This document shows positions 36,241 to 47,723 of a stretch of DNA of 64,000 nucleotides, piece by piece. The notes beneath the pieces are model-generated. The model did no database searches, was not told where the DNA came from, and saw only the letters and a list, made by a program, of their open reading frames with translations. Position 1 is the first letter of the stretch. Every line of letters begins with the position of its first letter. The position numbers and the translations under genes were made by a program. Source of the stretch: Epiperipatus broadwayi (Eukaryota; Onychophora; Udeonychophora; Euonychophora; Peripatidae); assembly GCA_028023455.1 (NCBI GenBank), contig JAQFVV010006649.1, forward strand, positions 248,001-312,000. Reading direction: 5' to 3'.

Positions 36241-36847
36241 TATGTATTGTAAGAGATGGCTTACAACTAGCCTTCATACCTGTCCCAATTTCTTTCACAA
36301 TGTTTAAATTCAGACCAAGTGGTAGGCAAATAAAATACCTTATATACTTGCTTATACACACGTAGTATGTACATGTATAAACCTACATATAAACTGATAT
36401 GTTTGAGAAATTAAATCTTTTTTTTGTCTATTGGGAGAAAGCAAACAAATTTGCTATACACATGAAGTATATATGCATATAAACTAATATGTTTACCAGT
36501 ATTTTAATTACTTTTTCTTGTCTCATTTCTACATTTTCTCATTGTTAAAAGAAAAATACCTTTTTCTTTCAAACTACTTTTAAGTTAAATTTAGAATCTA
36601 TTATATTTTTTAAAATTTTAGAAAAATATTTTGTATTTAACACAAAATAACTTTATAATTAAATATACCGTATATCTGTATCTGTGCAATTATAATATAT
36701 ATATATATATATTTAATTTTTATTTATTAAATTTATTAAACTTATATAAGTAGTAAACTTTTGAACTTAAATTTTTTTCGTAATTTTTTTTACATGCGAA
36801 CAAGAAGTGTATATATGTGTATATATATATAGCTTCAATATCGATAT
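36241..36847. other. Spacer between the two head-to-head Penelope-like copies
   Basis: AT-rich with an (AT)n tract near 36690-36710. A 22-bp stretch at 36247-36268 (TTGTAAGAGATGGCTTACAA at its core) resembles the first bases of the LTR, in plus orientation, but is too short to assign. Confidence 0.45.
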
Positions 36848-38075
36848 GTATGTCTGTGGTCCTGGTAATGTTATTGAAGCACTTTTATAAAAACTGAATA
36901 ATTTAAAATGGACAATTAATAAAGAACAAAATAGAAAAATAAAATTTTTGGACTTATAATTATATAGAGGCACAATTAGTTTAAATTATAAATTGATTAT
37001 TAAACCGATTCAAGAAAGAGGATATATTCATTTTTAAATGACATGTCCCAATGATGCATAAAATGGCAAATTTGAAATCTTTTTTACATCGTAATGATAA
37101 ATTATGCAAATGTAAAAGTTATAAAAATCAAAATATGGAACTTTTTACTCATGAACTTACGAAAGTAGGAAGTGATAAAAAACAAATTTTACATACTTTA
37201 AATTGATTTAATAAAAAAAAGAATAATCATAATACAAAATTAAATAATAAAAGATGGATATCTATGCTATTTGTAAATAATGTTCAATCTAAATTAATTA
37301 AAAACATATTTAAAGATAAATACAATATTTCATTTTATGTTCCTCCAAATGTAAATAGATTAATTAATAATTCTAAGAGTATTGTACCTAAAATGCAAAG
37401 AAGTAATATAACTTATCAGATTGTATGTAGTTGTAAAAAATCATATATCAGGAATCAAGATGTGCTCTGAAAAAAAGGATATAAGAACATCAATTGTTAT
37501 ATAATTGAATAAAAAAAGCTATAAATAGTCTAATAAATATGCTTCAGTATTCTTTGACCATGAAAAATCTTGTAATTATAAATTTACTTTTAATGTAAAT
37601 GATACAAAAATATTAATGGAAAAAAGAAATCGTAAAAAGAGGAAAAATTAAGGAAGCAATATTGATAAATAAATTTAAAGACAATATAATAAACAAACAA
37701 GCAGCATATACTGATATACACAGCTCATGGAAAATCACTTTATATTAAACTTCCATATTACTTTACAATTGATAAGGATTACAATGTAGTCGAAAGAGCT
37801 ACTGATTAATCAAGATATTTCTGTATTTTTACCATTAAAATTATTGAAACTTACATATAGTATATTTATAACAGGTGTTTTTAGTTTTTACATATATCTA
37901 TATATATATATTATGATATAAAAAGTGAGTCAGTTACAAAGAGATATAATGTTGTTTGTTTATGATTATTTATTTGCATATTCATGTGCTTATATATATA
38001 TTTTATAGCTCTGAAGACGACTGCTGATTAATCGAAACTGTAAGATTGATTAATTTTAATAAAATAAGCATTGTA
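36848..38075 (+). pseudogene. Penelope-like element fragment, plus copy, with 3' end
   Basis: Starts at GTCCTGGTAATGTTATTGAA, equivalent to a point inside the RT palm of the minus copy, so it is more 5' truncated. The open piece 37264-37470 has VPPNVNRLINNSKSIVPKMQ and RSNITYQIVCSCKKSYI, the linker and first beta strand of the Penelope GIY-YIG endonuclease (Y-I-CxC...YI). Later traces match KSCNYKFTFNVNDTKILME (37568-37620) and KEAILINKF (37650-37680). The 3' end carries CTGAAGA (38011-38017), GAAAC (38034-38038) and an AATAAAA signal, comparable to the palindrome arms at 11.9 kb. Many stops mean it is not functional. Confidence 0.75.
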
Positions 38076-38199
38076 AAAGTAGAAAGAAAGGTGGATATTT
38101 ACTTTTTTATAATTTTATCAATGCATAAAAAGGGATAAGTTGATAATATACTTCATATGCTATTAGCTTTTTATTTTCAGACAATCAGGTATGAGAAAT

Positions 38200-39840
38200 A
38201 GTGTCAAATCTATATGATGAACCATCATTCTTTAAAATTTCTTCTAATTCATTATATAATGTATTAATAAGCTTATTGTTTTGGAGAGTTGCTTTTTACT
38301 TAACTGTTCATCAATGACACTCTTAGTCTATAAATAATTAAGTCATAAATAAATCTTGTCATAGGTCAGAAAGCATTTAAAAAATTTAAGTAATCCCAGA
38401 AGAGGTTATAAATGTTTCATATTTAATGGCATTAATGCTCTTGACTGTCTTAACCTTTTTTGGATTAGGTAGTTTCCCTCTTTTTTAAGATTCCATATGC
38501 CAGGAAATTAACTTCTTGGTTGTTCCATATACATGTTAGAAATGAGTTTAGCTGAAAATTCATTTAATCTCTTTCCCAAGTAATCAGGAATCTTATCTTT
38601 ACTGGAAATGTAGAAGACTTGGTGGTTGCTTTTAAATAATACAAAATGAAGTTAGGTTAAAATGTTTTCTAATGAAATCCCAATTATAAATGCAGTTTTA
38701 CAAAAATATGAGCTATTTTGCAATGACATTAGAATATTAATTCAATAGTCACAGTATTAATAATGCCACTTGATTTAATGATAACTATATCTCTTTTTCA
38801 GAGAATATCATCGTCTCACTATCATATGTAGAGTAGTTGCAACATTTCTTTTGCATGAATAACATTTTTTCTGAATTTACAACAAAATTGGCATTACTGT
38901 ATATTATCCCTCAGCTTTATTTTAATGTGATGCCGAAATAAGTGGCTCAGATTCAAATAACTTTGGAAACATGTATATTATTCTTTTACAATTCTCTGGA
39001 TCAGACTTATAATATTTAATAATTAAAGTATTCTCAATCTAAAAGGGGGCAATATTGCTTTTTACTATATAGAATAGTTATATGGCATGATTGCTTAATT
39101 TAATTGGTTATGTTTATTGACTCATATATAGGAATTGCACTTCCATCTTGGGTCATTGTTTTTTCCTATTTTTGAAATAAATTTGCTTCTAAATTGAGAT
39201 TTCATATTCATGTAATTATAAGATTCTTGTTAAATATGAAAAATTTAAATATGATTTAACACATCTGATAAACTTTTTCTTGTACATAATCCTATCCAGT
39301 TTTTATATATACTTATGTATATTTTTGAGATAAACCAGTTCTAGCAATATAACCTTTTCATTTGCAGGTTGCACAAATTTCTTTGAACCATTTGTAATTT
39401 GCTATCATATATTCTAGTTGATTACAATAAAAACACATTATTGATGGCTAACTTTTTATCATCTCATTATAAAAGAACTTTTTTAGAATAAAAATCTAGT
39501 AAATGACAATGTGAGACCTAGATTCTCAAACTGTTTTAAAAGCTAGGCTTTTTCCAATTGTATTCCTGTAAATAAGACCAGTGAACAGTTGTTAATAGAG
39601 CATACCCATCAGGTTTTTTTAAGGACTTCACACAAAAAATATATTTTATCCAGGTGATTATCTCAATTGTAACCTGTTCTACCCACTTTGAAAATTCAGT
39701 AAGGATTGAAATAATCTTATAAATTAACAGATTACATAAGTTTCTCTGGATATTTAGTTTCACACACAATTTCTCTTGAATTTTGGATTCACACAAGTAG
39801 TTAATTGCACTAAAGCCATTTTAATCTGTTCATCTACAAC
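38200..39840 (-). pseudogene. Ty3/Gypsy-type reverse transcriptase relic
   Basis: The minus strand contains, in order, SLKKPDGYALLTTVHWS (39640-39590), which resembles the KKPDGSWRFCVDYR block of Gypsy RT, and further down (about 38640-38380) KDKIPDYLGKRL and NPKKVKTVKSIN followed by a SSGIT-FF trace, resembling the P-+KV-AI...SFLGL-YYRRF block after the active site. The intervening palm with YxDD is unreadable. This supports a second, much older LTR retrotransposon in the intron, distinct in position from the element at 23.8-34.2 kb. The assignment rests on short motifs only. Confidence 0.45.
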
Positions 39841-40821
39841 TTCATTAACTAAAAAGAATTTCTTAATGTGATTTATATAAAGTGACTATTCATTGAAACA
39901 ATTTCTAAATGTTTACCCAATCGATTAGTGGTATTTTACAATAGTAAGAAAATGCTATCACTTGTTCTAAAACTGTATCCATAATATGATCTTATTACCG
40001 TCTTTGCTAACCTCAAAAAAAAAAAAAAATCTCTTTAGTATGATTTTATCATTCATCTTCCAATTTTTATTAAAGAAATTCCATTGACTCTTACATGAAC
40101 TGCTTATTTTCTTTCAATAATAGTTATTTTAAAAACCAGTATTTTGACTAAAAAATTGGTATGCTTTAATAATATGCTGGCAAATATGCTACTAACATTT
40201 AATTTCGAGATACATGTTGCTGATGAGTGTGAGTGAAATTAAGACAGTCATGTTGTAGATGTAGCACCACTAAAATTTAATTTCCTGCTATTTATAAACT
40301 AAATTTATACAGAATTTGCCTCACTAAAATTATATTTGTGAATTTGATTACTTATAAATAATACAAATTGGAAGTTACAAAATTAAATAAGAAATACAAA
40401 GATTATTTCCTTACATTAATTCTATTTTATATGTAACTCCAAAGATTTACAGAAAGAATAAAGTTCGGTTAACGTATAACATGCCTTAGGTTATTTTTAC
40501 ATACGAAGCACAATGATTTTCGGTGAAATTTGCTTCTTAAGCTGATTTCACTTTATTCCTTTATTGCAGTTTAACTTTTTATCAGATTACATGATTTTTC
40601 AGCTTATAATCATAAGTGTATTATATTTCCACTTACTTTTGGTTGATCTTTGGAATAGAGCATCCGAGTACTAAGACTGCTATTGTGTTTGGTCTGAATT
40701 GCAAACTCAAACCAACAGTTATGAAACAGTTCAATTAATGTGATTTTTTTATTATCAAATATATTTACATAATATACAATCAATAAACATAATGCCACAT
40801 ATATAAACTTAGTTAATGCAG

Positions 40822-40920
40822 GGCTGGTCATGCCGAATGACTGGACTCACTTCCAGCTGTATGTAATAGCTTCCCTTCAGATAATGAAAGAATCTGGACA
40901 AGTCTACTTCTGGAAGCAAG
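40822..40920 (+). other. Exon-like segment with splice-site consensus
   Basis: A TTAATGCAG acceptor precedes 40822 and an AAG/GTGAGA donor follows 40920. One frame stays open across all 99 bp (LVMPNDWTHFQLYVIASLQI and KESGQVYFWKQ), and the segment is less AT-rich than its surroundings. I do not recognise the peptide. It could be an exon of an unknown plus-strand gene nested in the intron, a transposon fragment or chance. Confidence 0.25.
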
Positions 40921-42326
40921 GTGAGATATGACAACTGCAATTTACAAAATACCATTTTTCTCGTATAAAGTAATATTTTTGTTTACATTTAAGCGTTCAG
41001 GATCATCGGATATCTTTTGCTATGTCCTAAGGGTCTCTAAAGATCAGTCAGGGAGCTAAATAAAGAAACAATATACTTCAAAATGTATATATAAGATTTA
41101 ATAATAATAATGTGGTAAAAACATAAAAAGGTAATAGTCCATTAATATTCACATGCTATTTCTTTTCCTTGGGTGAAAATAATTTCTTTTACACCAGGAG
41201 TAATTCAGTTATTATATTTTTGCTTTCAAATCAATTGTCTCTTGAAACACAAATGAGCATATATGACTTTGGTATAGAATAAAACTATTAAAGTTGGAAA
41301 TATTACTAATATTGCTTACAACTGCACACACAATTTATACATTAACCATCTCCATTCACAACTTGTCTCATCAATTACTCTTGGCTGGTAATAACCTTTT
41401 CAATACATAAATAAATAAGCATTTATTTTTATAGCACGATGTTTTATAAATTCTAGATAATTTCGTCGACGTCATTCATTCAGACATAGTAAACAGTAAT
41501 TTAAAGTGAGTGGTCTATCCTCACGCTTTCACTTCCAGTACTTAAGATTTGCCCATATATAAGCATTTGGGTCGGAAAGAATAAGTGGATTCATTTTATT
41601 CTTTCCTAAATACTATATCTTGTGTTGGTAGTGAAAGTATTCATTTATTATTAACTCGTAGAAAGCGCATGCACAATAGCTTGAAAAGGCTGATCTTTAA
41701 TGTAAAAACATAAATAACTGCTTCTTGTTTGCCACTAATCACTGCTGGTCGGTCTACTAGTCTATCATTGACCATTCTTTACTGCTGATCTATCATCACT
41801 TCAAATTAGCATTAACTTTAATTCAGTCTAACGACTTTAGCAGCTTCCTTCCTCTTCTTCGTTTATCCAGGTGGGTAAACATATATACAATCAAATTTAT
41901 ATGGAACTAGCTCCATTTACATACAAATACTACTCTAATTTAATCTATAATTTTGAGACGATCTCTCAAAGAAATCTGTAAAGTATTTACAAAAATAAAA
42001 AGAAAATGTTATTAAAGTGAAGAAATCTGTGCGTATTTACAAAAATAAATAATCTTTTACTTACATACACGGTTTTATACGCGCGAACACTTCACCTTTT
42101 TATTCACAAAAAATTTACAATTAAAAGATCCAGAACATTACAGATTTTTTTAAAACTAAAACAGAAATAACTCGAATTTATTTTTCAAACGTTTTAATTG
42201 AAAAATGTGAATATGACATTTACATTGTCAAAGTGATATCGACAGTGGGGAACTTTTCTAGCATTCTCTGACAAATGTTAATGTATTTTCATATAAAACA
42301 AACTGTTTTAATTAGAATCAACTTAC
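40921..42326. other. Intron 1 sequence next to exon 1
   Basis: Somewhat less repetitive than the rest, with no transposon signature noticed. Two short near-repeats of AAATCTGT plus GTATTTACAAAAATAAA occur near 41969-41998 and 42026-42050. Confidence 0.45.
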
Positions 42327-42413
42327 CCGCAAAATTAATTTTTGATAAGATTTTTTAATGTCATCAAAACTAGAATTACAATTCACACCAAGAATTTCGT
42401 AGTAATTTTCCAT
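42327..42413 (-). CDS. DNAJC24: DNAJC24/DPH4-like gene, exon 1 (start codon, J-domain helices I-II)
   Basis: The minus strand reads ATG at 42413 and stays open for exactly 29 codons to a strong GTAAGT donor at 42326-42321. An in-frame TAA lies 9 nt upstream of the ATG (42422-42420), which supports this start. The peptide opens MENYYEILGV and ends KKSYQKLILR, the canonical beginning of a J domain: the YYEILGV turn, then helix II with KKSYQKL. The exon ends in phase 0, and exon 2 at 12552 resumes with FHPDK, giving the LILR-FHPDK junction expected in DNAJC24. DNAJC24 (DPH4) is a cytosolic J-protein that binds iron and supports the radical step of diphthamide synthesis on elongation factor 2. 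Another small J-protein is possible, but the exon 2 sequence favours DNAJC24. The first coding exon is unusually far from the second because the intron is filled with transposons. Confidence 0.8.
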
Positions 42414-42560
42414 TTGCAATTAAAAACGTTTTTATTTCTTCCTCTTTCAGAAAATATTATAAAATAATGACATAATTTTATTTTGAATAAATACGCAACG
42501 ATTATTTGAAAGAATAATTCCGAATAGACTGACATCGATGGGACATTGTTCTACCCATAA
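42414..42560 (-). promoter_or_regulatory. DNAJC24: 5' UTR/upstream region of the DNAJC24-like gene
   Basis: Immediately upstream of the ATG on the minus strand the sequence is CTGAAAGAGGAAGAAATAAA, then an in-frame TAA at 42422-42420. No TATA box or clear initiator could be singled out, so only the position supports a promoter here. Confidence 0.3.
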
Positions 42561-44071
42561 TTCTTTTTACATTTATAACAGTATAAAAATATTTAGAAAA
42601 AATGTTACAAATAACTTTTTATATAAAACAAAAATTGATTAAACGCTAAAATATCAACGTAATTTATAATTTTCAACGTAATTAACAATTGTTAAATCCA
42701 ATCAAAAAAAAAAAAGTGGTACGAAACGTGTTTCTGAACGTGTTTTTTAATCAATTTATTTTGCAACGGAAACATTAATGGATTGGTGAAGCTATTAAAA
42801 GTATTTTTTGAATACTTTCAAGGTATGCCTTATAAATTAATATAATTAAATGTTTGCTTAAAGAAATATTTTGTGGAATAATGATAATTAATTTTATGTG
42901 AACGTTAAATTTCGAATAGAGTTTAAGTATTAGTAAGGCTTTCAATTTAATTACATAACGTTTTTGTACTTACCATTTCATCTAAATATGCCTATTTATT
43001 GCCAATTTTTTGTAATAGTAGTTTGATAGTCGATTTTAATCTGCGAACTTTCCTGCAAATAAAGTTGTAATATAATATTTTTGCATTTTTTGGCTAACAG
43101 AGCAAATTAGAGTTCCTCAATTCGATTTATTTGCTAATAAAAAAATACAGCGTTGTTTAAGTGAATACTTGTATTAATATTTCTAGATTCATTAAAAAAA
43201 AAAGTAACTTTTGAAATTTTGTGTATTGTATTTCATATGTTTCAATTAATGTATATGTTACGTTAAACTAGGAAAGTTAGAAAATTTCATACAGAAATTT
43301 GATAAAATGCTAACGTCGAATTTCATGGATTTGATATCTTAGTTCACCTGTCGGGCGAAGATTATTCGCGAAATGTATGAATAGTAAAAGAAGATTCTGT
43401 GTTGGAGGTGTTGTTGAGACGAAAGATATACTGATAAACAAAACTTGGAAAATAATCTGTTAAAGCTTATTTGATATTTTTATAGTTTTACCTACTGTAT
43501 TTTAAATAAAATCTATGTTCTTTAGTAAGTATATGTGTGTGTGCATATACTTAACTACAATATTATTAGAATATACAAAGAAAAATGTTAAAACCTTCGT
43601 ATACTCCGTGGTATTGGCGTTTGATATTCTTGGTAAATAGTAACATTTATGAGAATAGAAATATTGTTGGACGACCTTTTTCTTCTTCAGTGGACTTTAT
43701 ATATATTATTTCTGAAAATGGTGCTAAAATATGTACTGTAGTTTAAATATAGTGACTTGAGTAATTATTCTGGTTTTACGGTTTATATTTGATTTTAATA
43801 TTTTTTTTTGGTATTTGATGATTGGTTAACATTGATAGTGATCATTAACTTAATTGAATTTTGTAAAATGTCAATTGCTAGAAGCAGTTTGTGCAATAGA
43901 ATCAAAACAACTTATTAATGAATAAAATTTTAAGCAATTACGTTTCTTCCATGTTTAATTACATACACAGCATTTCTGATTCCAAGCTTTCTTTGTTTTT
44001 GTCATCCGTAATTAGAATGCCTTTATTTTTTAATGAATAGTTACTAATAATGATAATAAAATAAGAATTAC
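42561..44071. other. Upstream flank without recognised features
   Basis: AT-rich, no open frame above the usual background, and no divergent gene was recognised on the plus strand. Confidence 0.45.
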
Positions 44072-44807
44072 TGTGTTTCCCTGAAAATAAGACCTAATCA
44101 AAAAATAAACCCCGTGCATGATTTTTCAGGATGCTGATAATAAAAGCCATAGTTAAGATTGTCACCTCTTTGAAATCATGATGGACGTATTGAATTATAC
44201 AGTAATGAATGTACAAATAAATATAAATGTAGTTTTTGTACTTGAATAAATGTTACTCAAAATTATTTTGCAGGCAGGTTCATAACAAATCATTTTAATA
44301 AACTTGCAAATAAAATTTTAGTTTTCATTTATCAATGCCATTAATTCAGTCTGATAAAATAACTCTTCTTTTATCTGACCTCCAACCTTATATATTGTAA
44401 ATAAATTAACATTGATATCTGAAAAAGCTGAAATTTATTAACTGTGATCTTAATTCATAAATTAAACAAGCCAGTTAATGTTGCATATATTATTTTAAAA
44501 TTAAATATTACTAATTGAACAGAACATAAATAACTTTTTAATATTCTCATATTAAATAAGAATGTTCTGTGATAGGATTATAATCCTGTCACATATTCAA
44601 GCAGTAATAAAAATTATTTTCATGCTGTTGAAATTACTAATATTGAATAAATGTGGATTTTTGTATTTGAGTAAATATAGATTTTTTACTTAAATAGATG
44701 TATATTTTTAAATAGAAATTAAATAAGACATCCTCTGAAAATAAGCCCTAAGCCATCTTTGGGAGTAAAAATTAATATAAGACTCAATCTTATTTTCGGG
44801 AAACACG
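44072..44807. mobile_element. MITE of the widespread GAAAATAAGAC type
   Basis: The left end reads TGTGTTTCCCTGAAAATAAG and the right end TCTTATTTTCGGGAAACACG, near-perfect inverted termini about 736 bp apart. They are flanked by TTAC on both sides (44068-44071 and 44808-44811). Internal hallmarks include TGATTTTTCAGGATGCT, GTTAAGATTGTCA, an AATGAATGTACAAATAAAT block and, near the right end, CATCTTTGGGAGTAAAAATT. I recall non-autonomous families with these blocks from very different animals, which suggests horizontal spread. The superfamily is uncertain, and a 3- or 4-bp duplication would fit Harbinger or Chapaev/CACTA-like transposases. There is no coding capacity. Confidence 0.8.
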
Positions 44808-44811
44808 TTAC

Positions 44812-45789
44812 TACATATAATAATTAACTTGAAAATTTGAACAAAAATAAATAATTTTGAAAACATTACAAGCCAATCCATTTCTTAAGATTCTCAAACT
44901 GTTAATTCACCTACAGAAGAAACAATGTTTATTCATTGAAATAATTGCAAGCATTGTATTAATATTTACAAGATCTGTGTTTAAATTTATTAATCATTTC
45001 AGCAATTTGTTTCAAAGCAATAATCTGGAATCTAATATTTTTATATATTAATAATTTAAATAAGTTAAAATTTGATTTTAATAACATCAGAGTTTATTAT
45101 GATTACTTCTGCCAGTATAATTATAATTTGTTTATGATTATAACAAAGTATTTTGAAAAATGGCTTTAATAATATATTGTTTATCTTCTTATTTTGACTC
45201 TATCAAGATATTCAATTTAAGTTAAAATAACTCTTTGTAATCTTAAATGGAAAGAATGCAAATCTTCTATTGAGATATCTGAAAAAATTTTAAAATGTGA
45301 TGGTGATTTATTAACTTCCAAATTAAAAATATTACATGTAATCCCAGCTTACACTACACTTTTCACAAGTAAATTGTTTTTGTTTTTTTTTGCAATTTAG
45401 AGCTAAACCTGGAAGATTTAATGGCATAATAATTAAACCCATATCTATTATTTTATTCATGTCTTCAGATTGGTTTTTGGTCTTTGTCACTGCATAGCTT
45501 AGATCTAGATCTAATGCACCTTAATCTTTTTGATCTAATCCACTTTTTATCCAGTTGTCATTTTTTACTATTATGATATCAAATTTGCATATGTTTATTC
45601 ATATGTGTAACGAAATGGTGTTTTTTTTTATGTATAACCTAAAGTTGAGTGCACTTTTGGTGAAGCTGACTATAATCATAGTTTTCTTGTTAATTATTGT
45701 TGCTGCTTTATTTATATTGTAATTTAATTATGCATGCATTTTTATTTAAATTAGTTCATTTAAATATTCCATTTGACAATTGAATGCTG
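44812..45789. other. Interval without recognised features
   Basis: AT-rich. The 64-codon frame at 44857-45051 has no recognisable domain. The segment 45390-45560 may be the distal part of the neighbouring Penelope-like relic, but no motif confirms it. Confidence 0.4.
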
Positions 45790-46324
45790 TTTTTATTTTG
45801 TTTATTACATTTCTATGGTTGGCGATAAAACCATGAGTTCTTGATTTTTCTTTTCCTGTCGTTGCACTCCACACATATTGGATTACAATGGTTGTGGGTT
45901 AAAACTATAGTCACATTGTTTCTCATGATTTCAAAAAACAAACTTATATTGTAGATTGTTTTTACCATGCCTATATAAATATTTGTATTGCACTATTTTA
46001 GTAGAGATATTGGCTTTAGATTCACCGTAGTATATAGGAATGCAACTTGGGCTGTTATATGGAATCTCATATACTATTTGCTTTGCCCTTTTGTAATTTG
46101 TCTTTTGTGTTGTTTATCAGTCTATTGAGATTAGGAAGTTACTATTGAAAATTGGTTTGCATTTTTTTTTTTTTTTTGTTCGTTGATCTTGGAATATAAG
46201 ACATGCTAACCCATGGTTTAGTTTCAATTTGCGGGTTTAAAGTTCGTCCTATAGAACTTAAAATTCGTTTAATTACATTCGAGAGAATGTTTTTGCTCTC
46301 TGATTTGTATTTACAAAACGTCAA
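45790..46324 (-). pseudogene. Second Penelope-like family relic (linker and GIY-YIG)
   Basis: The minus-strand frame from 46324 gives LSNVIKRILSSIGRTLNPQI and WVSMSYIPRSTN, the (Y/F)(V/I)P...S-KL linker that follows the RT. After a poly-A frameshift near 46170 the translation gives NNTKDKLQKGKANS, then IYEIPYNS...IYYGESKANISTKI (46085-46020), the GIY-YIG strand pair with its GE(S/T) motif. An NSWFYRQP trace (about 45845-45820) resembles the WxxR block near the end. The sequence is not closely similar to the pair at 35-38 kb, so this is a separate family. It is broken by stops. Confidence 0.6.
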
Positions 46325-46410
46325 ATGTTTTTTAAGAAAGGTCTTAAATCCTACTAGCTACTGGTGTTTCAGAGCACCTCTAATTTCAAACTAATTTAAA
46401 TAAAAATGCA

Positions 46411-46736
46411 TGTATAATTACATTACAGTATAAGTAAAGTAGCAACAATAATTAACAAGAGAGCTATGATTATGGTGAACTTTACAAAAAATACATTCAG
46501 CTGTAGGTTATAATTACAAACATAAACAAAGAAAATATCAATATTAGGCTACCAGTATGAAATTCAAAAACAATTTTGAATCCAAACTTACTTGTTTGTA
46601 TAATTCTGACACAGCCATAGACATTCTCTATCATTTTAGACAGAATTAGTATAAAATTAAAATTTTTCACTTGTTCCCAGTTTACACAATGCTTTTAGGA
46701 TCTAGTCCACATGATTTGAATGCAATGCATCTTTTT
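46411..46736. other. Interval without recognised features
   Basis: AT-rich sequence with no repeat or coding signature seen. Confidence 0.4.
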
Positions 46737-46787
46737 ATTTATTGATTACTTGAGCATGTAATAGATGGCAGCACTGGAATAGAATAA
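46737..46787 (+). repeat. Dispersed repeat flanking the LINE array, left copy
   Basis: TATTTATTGATTACTTGAGC through GGCAGCACTGGAATAGAATA is about 80 percent identical by eye to 54628-54678, in the same orientation on the other side of the LINE array. It ends five bases before LINE copy 2 begins. Confidence 0.7.
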
Positions 46788-46791
46788 ACAC

Positions 46792-47723
46792 AAGTAAAGG
46801 GGTATTAGATTATTTAGAAAAAGTTTAAAGAGAATTAGGAATACATGCATTGGATGCAGATGTATGGACAGCAAAGGAGGCAATTCAAGGAGAAATGGGA
46901 TGGTCAAGTTTTCATATGAGAGATGTAAAAAGTAAAATGAAAATGTTTGGTAGATTGCAGTTTATGGATAATACAAGAATAGCCAAAATAGTATTTAATT
47001 GGGTTATGTGTAAAGGACAGGTAACAAAGTGGGTGAGAAAGGTAATGCGGTATGCTAGATTTGGATAAAGAAATTTATATCAGTATATTTGTATAAAAGA
47101 TGGAATGATTGTGTTAAGTGGATTGTTGAGTGTTATAGTAGTAAGGAATGGGATAAAAGAATAGATTTATTAATAAAGAATAGGGAGTTAGAGAGATGGA
47201 GAAATAGTATGGAGAGTAAAAAGAGCTTAAATATATATAGAAATAAACAGAATATTAGGTGTGAGTTAATATATGATAATAGTAAGGAAAATAGTTTATT
47301 GTTTAAAGTTCGAATGGGATCTTTAGCAACAAGAGAATATACATGTAAATGGAAAAATATGGTTGATTTATTTTGTAAATTATGTAAGGAAGGAATAGAA
47401 AATATTAGGCATTTGTTAATTGAATGTAAATGCTTGGAAACCGAAAGGTAAACATATAATGAAGTTATGGAAGAATAAATATGAAAAAAGTGATTATACA
47501 GAAAGTGAATTATTGGTTTTTATGCTGGGTTTGGGAAAAGATAAGGGAGATTTAGATATAAAGGTCATAGAGTTGACAAAGTTTATATTGTGGAAATGGG
47601 ATGGAGCAGAATATGGGAAAACTTAGAGTGGGGTATGGAAAATTAAGTGGCTAACAGGTTTATCTGGGCATAATTGCTGAGATACTCTTGACTTTAAGGA
47701 AAAGCCACAGTACATCACATCAC
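46792..47723 (+). mobile_element. LINE copy 2, 3' fragment (post-RT region and tail)
   Basis: The copy is 5' truncated inside the thumb region (AGTAAAGGGGTATTAGATTA). It continues with two open pieces. 46850-47068 has MDADVWTAKEAIQGEMGWSS. 47089-47451 has YKRWNDCVKWIVECYSSKEW and the zinc-knuckle-like CKLCKEGIENIRHLLIEC (C-x2-C-x8-H-x4-C). A piece at 47420-47626 ends LWKWDGAEYGKT, the apparent C-terminus of the ORF. The 3' UTR with GTGGCTAACAGGTTTATCTG and the ACATCACATCAC tail ends at 47723. The C-terminal knuckle shows the family resembles Jockey/I-group LINEs. There are few stops compared with copy 1. Confidence 0.85.

Larger units (their letters stand above)
12553..42326 (-). other. DNAJC24: Intron 1 of the DNAJC24-like gene (about 29.8 kb)
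   Basis: The interval between the exon 1 donor (GTAAGT) and the exon 2 acceptor (TTTTAG) is phase 0. It holds LINE copy 1, a large LTR retrotransposon in sense orientation with the gene, two Penelope-like fragments, a Ty3/Gypsy RT relic and long AT-rich stretches without recognisable features. Assigning it as one intron depends on the two exons belonging to the same gene. Their phases, strand and domain halves fit, but no transcript evidence is available here. Confidence 0.7.

Noticed and set aside
36247-36268. A third LTR start in the Penelope spacer
   Set aside because: Only about 22 bp match, built around a short GTAAG/CTTAC dyad. Nothing of the LTR follows.
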